Shown piece after piece: positions 62,454-64,000 of a stretch of DNA of 64,000 nt. The position numbers and the translations under genes are program-made. Location of the stretch: contig NZ_CAADFC020000028.1 of NCBI RefSeq assembly GCF_900696085.1, forward strand, positions 496,001 through 560,000, given 5' to 3'. The stretch is from Bradyrhizobium ivorense (lineage in GTDB: Bacteria > Pseudomonadota > Alphaproteobacteria > Rhizobiales > Xanthobacteraceae). A model generated the notes under the pieces. The model searched no databases. It was not told the origin of the DNA and saw only the letters and a program-made list of their open reading frames with translations. The number at the start of each line of letters is the position of its first letter. Position 1 is the first letter of the stretch.

Positions 62454-64000
62454 ATGTATCGCGTTCTAACCTGTCTCACTTTGGAGCATGACTGGCGCCT
62501 GGTCGTCCTTGGCGGCGTCATCTGCATGCTGGCCAGCGCCGTCGCGATCAGCCTGTTTCACCGCGCCCGCGCCGCGCAGGGCCGCTCCCGCGAGATCTGG
62601 ATTGGTTTGGATGCGGCCGTCGGCGGCTGCGGCATCTGGGCCACGCATTTCGTCGCCATGCTGGCCTACGATCCCGGCATCGAGGCCGGCTATAGCATCC
62701 CGATCACGCTGCTGTCGCTGGTGCTCGCGGTCGCGATCCTGGCCGTCGGACTTGCCGTCGCCTTGCTCGATGCGCGCTGGACCACCGTCGCAGCCGGTGG
62801 CGCGATCGTCGGCTTCGGCGTCGCGGCGATGCATTACACCGGCATGCTGGGACTGGAACTGCCGGCACGTATCGTCTGGTCGCCCGGCATCGTGGCGGTC
62901 TCGATCGCCTTCGGAAGCCTGTTCGGCGCGCTCGCGCTCGTCGTCGCCACGCGCAGCGAACGCTTTGGCTACACTGCGGCGGCGACCGGTCTGATGACCG
63001 TCGCGATCGTCTCGCATCATTTCACCGCGATGGGCGCGGTGACGCTGGTCCCCGATCCGACCATCGTTCCCGACGGGCTGTCGCTCTCGCCGCGCGTGCT
63101 CTCGTTCATGACCGCGGTTGCGGCGTTCGCCATCCTCGGCATCTCGCTGATCGCCTCTATCCTCGATCGTCGCGCCAAGACCGAGCTGCACAAGCAGAAG
63201 CTGGTGCTGGATACCGCGCTCGAGAACATGTCGCAGGGACTGTGCATGTTCGATGCCGACGGCCGCATCATGCTGTTCAACGAGCGCTACGGCGAGATGA
63301 TGGGCCGCGGCGCCGTGCCGCTGCAGGGACGCCTCTTGATCGACGTGTTGCAGGACCTCCGCTCGATCGGCGAGTGGGACGGCGACCCCGAGGAGTTGTG
63401 CGCCGGCCTGATCGCGGAGGCGAGGGCGGGCAACAACGCGACCCGGATCATCAGCCGCCAAGGCCGCGCGATCCGCGTCGTCGACCAGCCGATGAAGGGC
63501 GGCGGCTGGGTTGCCACCTTCGAGGACATTACCGAATGGCAGCAGGCCCAGGAGCAGATTTCGCACATGGCGCGGCATGACGCGCTGACCAATCTGCCGA
63601 ACCGCACCCTGTTCCGCGAGCAGCTCGAGAAGGCGCTCCGCCTCGCCAAGCGCAGCGACCAGCTGGCGGTGCTCTGCCTCGATCTCGACCATTTCAAGGA
63701 AATCAACGACACGCTCGGACATCCGATCGGCGATGCGCTGCTGCGCGAGGTCGCGCGCCGGCTCGGCGAATGCGTCACTGAGCACGACACCGTGGCGCGG
63801 CTCGGCGGCGACGAATTCGCCATCGTGCAGTTCTGCAGCAATTGCGAACCGACCGTGGTGCCGGCGCTGGCGAGCCAGGTCGTCGAGCGGCTGGCCGCGC
63901 CTTACGAGATCGGCGGCCATCAGCTCGTGATCGGCGTCAGCATCGGCATCTCGCTGGCGCCCGAGGACGGCCTCGATCCCGACGAATTGCTGCAAAAGGC
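62454..64000 (+). CDS. MHYT-PAS-GGDEF diguanylate cyclase, 3' end beyond the window
   Basis: The visible 515 residues start at ATG 62454, preceded by AAAGGGGG, and the frame is open at the window end. Residues about 10-250 form an MHYT membrane sensor of seven hydrophobic segments with THFVAML, AAMHYTGM (near 126) and SHHFTAMGAV motifs; MHYT domains are thought to bind metal and sense gases such as O2, CO or NO. A PAS-like region (LENMSQGLCMFDADGRIMLFNERYGEMMG) follows near 255. The GGDEF domain begins with HDALTNLPNRTLF near 378 and has an intact RLGGDEF near 450. An EAL domain may follow outside the window. It is a likely cyclic-di-GMP synthase. Confidence 0.9.
   Translation, partial: MYRVLTCLTLEHDWRLVVLGGVICMLASAVAISLFHRARAAQGRSREIWIGLDAAVGGCGIWATHFVAMLAYDPGIEAGYSIPITLLSLVLAVAILAVGLAVALLDARWTTVAAGGAIVGFGVAAMHYTGMLGLELPARIVWSPGIVAVSIAFGSLFGALALVVATRSERFGYTAAATGLMTVAIVSHHFTAMGAVTLVPDPTIVPDGLSLSPRVLSFMTAVAAFAILGISLIASILDRRAKTELHKQKLVLDTALENMSQGLCMFDADGRIMLFNERYGEMMGRGAVPLQGRLLIDVLQDLRSIGEWDGDPEELCAGLIAEARAGNNATRIISRQGRAIRVVDQPMKGGGWVATFEDITEWQQAQEQISHMARHDALTNLPNRTLFREQLEKALRLAKRSDQLAVLCLDLDHFKEINDTLGHPIGDALLREVARRLGECVTEHDTVARLGGDEFAIVQFCSNCEPTVVPALASQVVERLAAPYEIGGHQLVIGVSIGISLAPEDGLDPDELLQK

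Noticed and set aside
62294..62491. Possible 65-residue plus-strand protein before the MHYT-GGDEF gene
   Set aside because: It overlaps the ribosome-binding site and start of that gene in another frame and has no recognisable features.

Overview
The window looks like a chromosomal segment of a Bradyrhizobium-type alphaproteobacterium (Nitrobacteraceae, Hyphomicrobiales). This is inferred from the high GC, the dense coding with short ATGA-type overlaps, a very large growth-pole-ring-like protein (known from polar-growing Hyphomicrobiales), a STAS-fused MlaE, a thioredoxin-reductase-like ferredoxin:NADP reductase, and several families of dispersed intergenic inverted repeats. I see no tRNA, rRNA, CRISPR array, transposase or phage gene. 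All large genes read through without an obvious frameshift; two are cut by the window edges.

Region 1 (1-10.8 kb) is surface-polysaccharide biosynthesis: the end of a WbpM/CapD-type dehydratase, a GT4 glycosyltransferase, a sugar epimerase, a WecA/WbpL-type phosphosugar transferase with a YbhN-like membrane protein, mannose-1-phosphate guanylyltransferase, a WbpB/WbpE-like dehydrogenase-aminotransferase pair, and the MurJ flippase. Region 2 (10.9-20 kb) has a PAS-GGDEF-EAL protein, an orphan molybdenum hydroxylase large subunit with two c-type cytochromes and a CHRD protein, an Lrp-type RAM domain protein and ThiD. Region 3 (20-30 kb) carries a PlcP-like phosphoesterase overlapping a lipid-type glycosyltransferase (possible phosphate-sparing lipid remodelling), threonine dehydratase, an MFS permease, dipeptide epimerase and an MlaE-MlaF-MlaD lipid transporter.

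Region 4 (30-39.9 kb) holds the 2037-residue coiled-coil growth-pole-ring-like protein. It diverges from an HPt protein across an intergenic region with a perfect CtrA-type site (TTAA-N7-TTAA) plus a third TTAA. A ferredoxin, a thioesterase and a ferredoxin-NADP reductase follow. Region 5 (39.9-54.8 kb) is more accessory: a serine hydrolase, a DUF2867 protein, an O-methyltransferase, a complete dipeptide ABC transporter, an extradiol dioxygenase, two hypothetical proteins of lower GC, and two proteins in which related alpha/beta-hydrolases are fused to different outputs (an OmpR-type DNA-binding domain and a class III cyclase domain). Region 6 (54.8-64 kb) has a secreted SGNH hydrolase, a second YbhN-like protein, a DHA2 efflux pump behind a perfect 10-10-10 palindrome, a Tat-exported S9 peptidase and the start of an MHYT-GGDEF protein.

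The items most worth following up are the hydrolase-sensor fusions, the CtrA-site/GPR/HPt locus, the PlcP-glycosyltransferase pair, the orphan molybdenum hydroxylase, and the dispersed repeats that supply stop codons and C-terminal residues. All functional names rest on motif recognition and memory of protein families; no database search was run.
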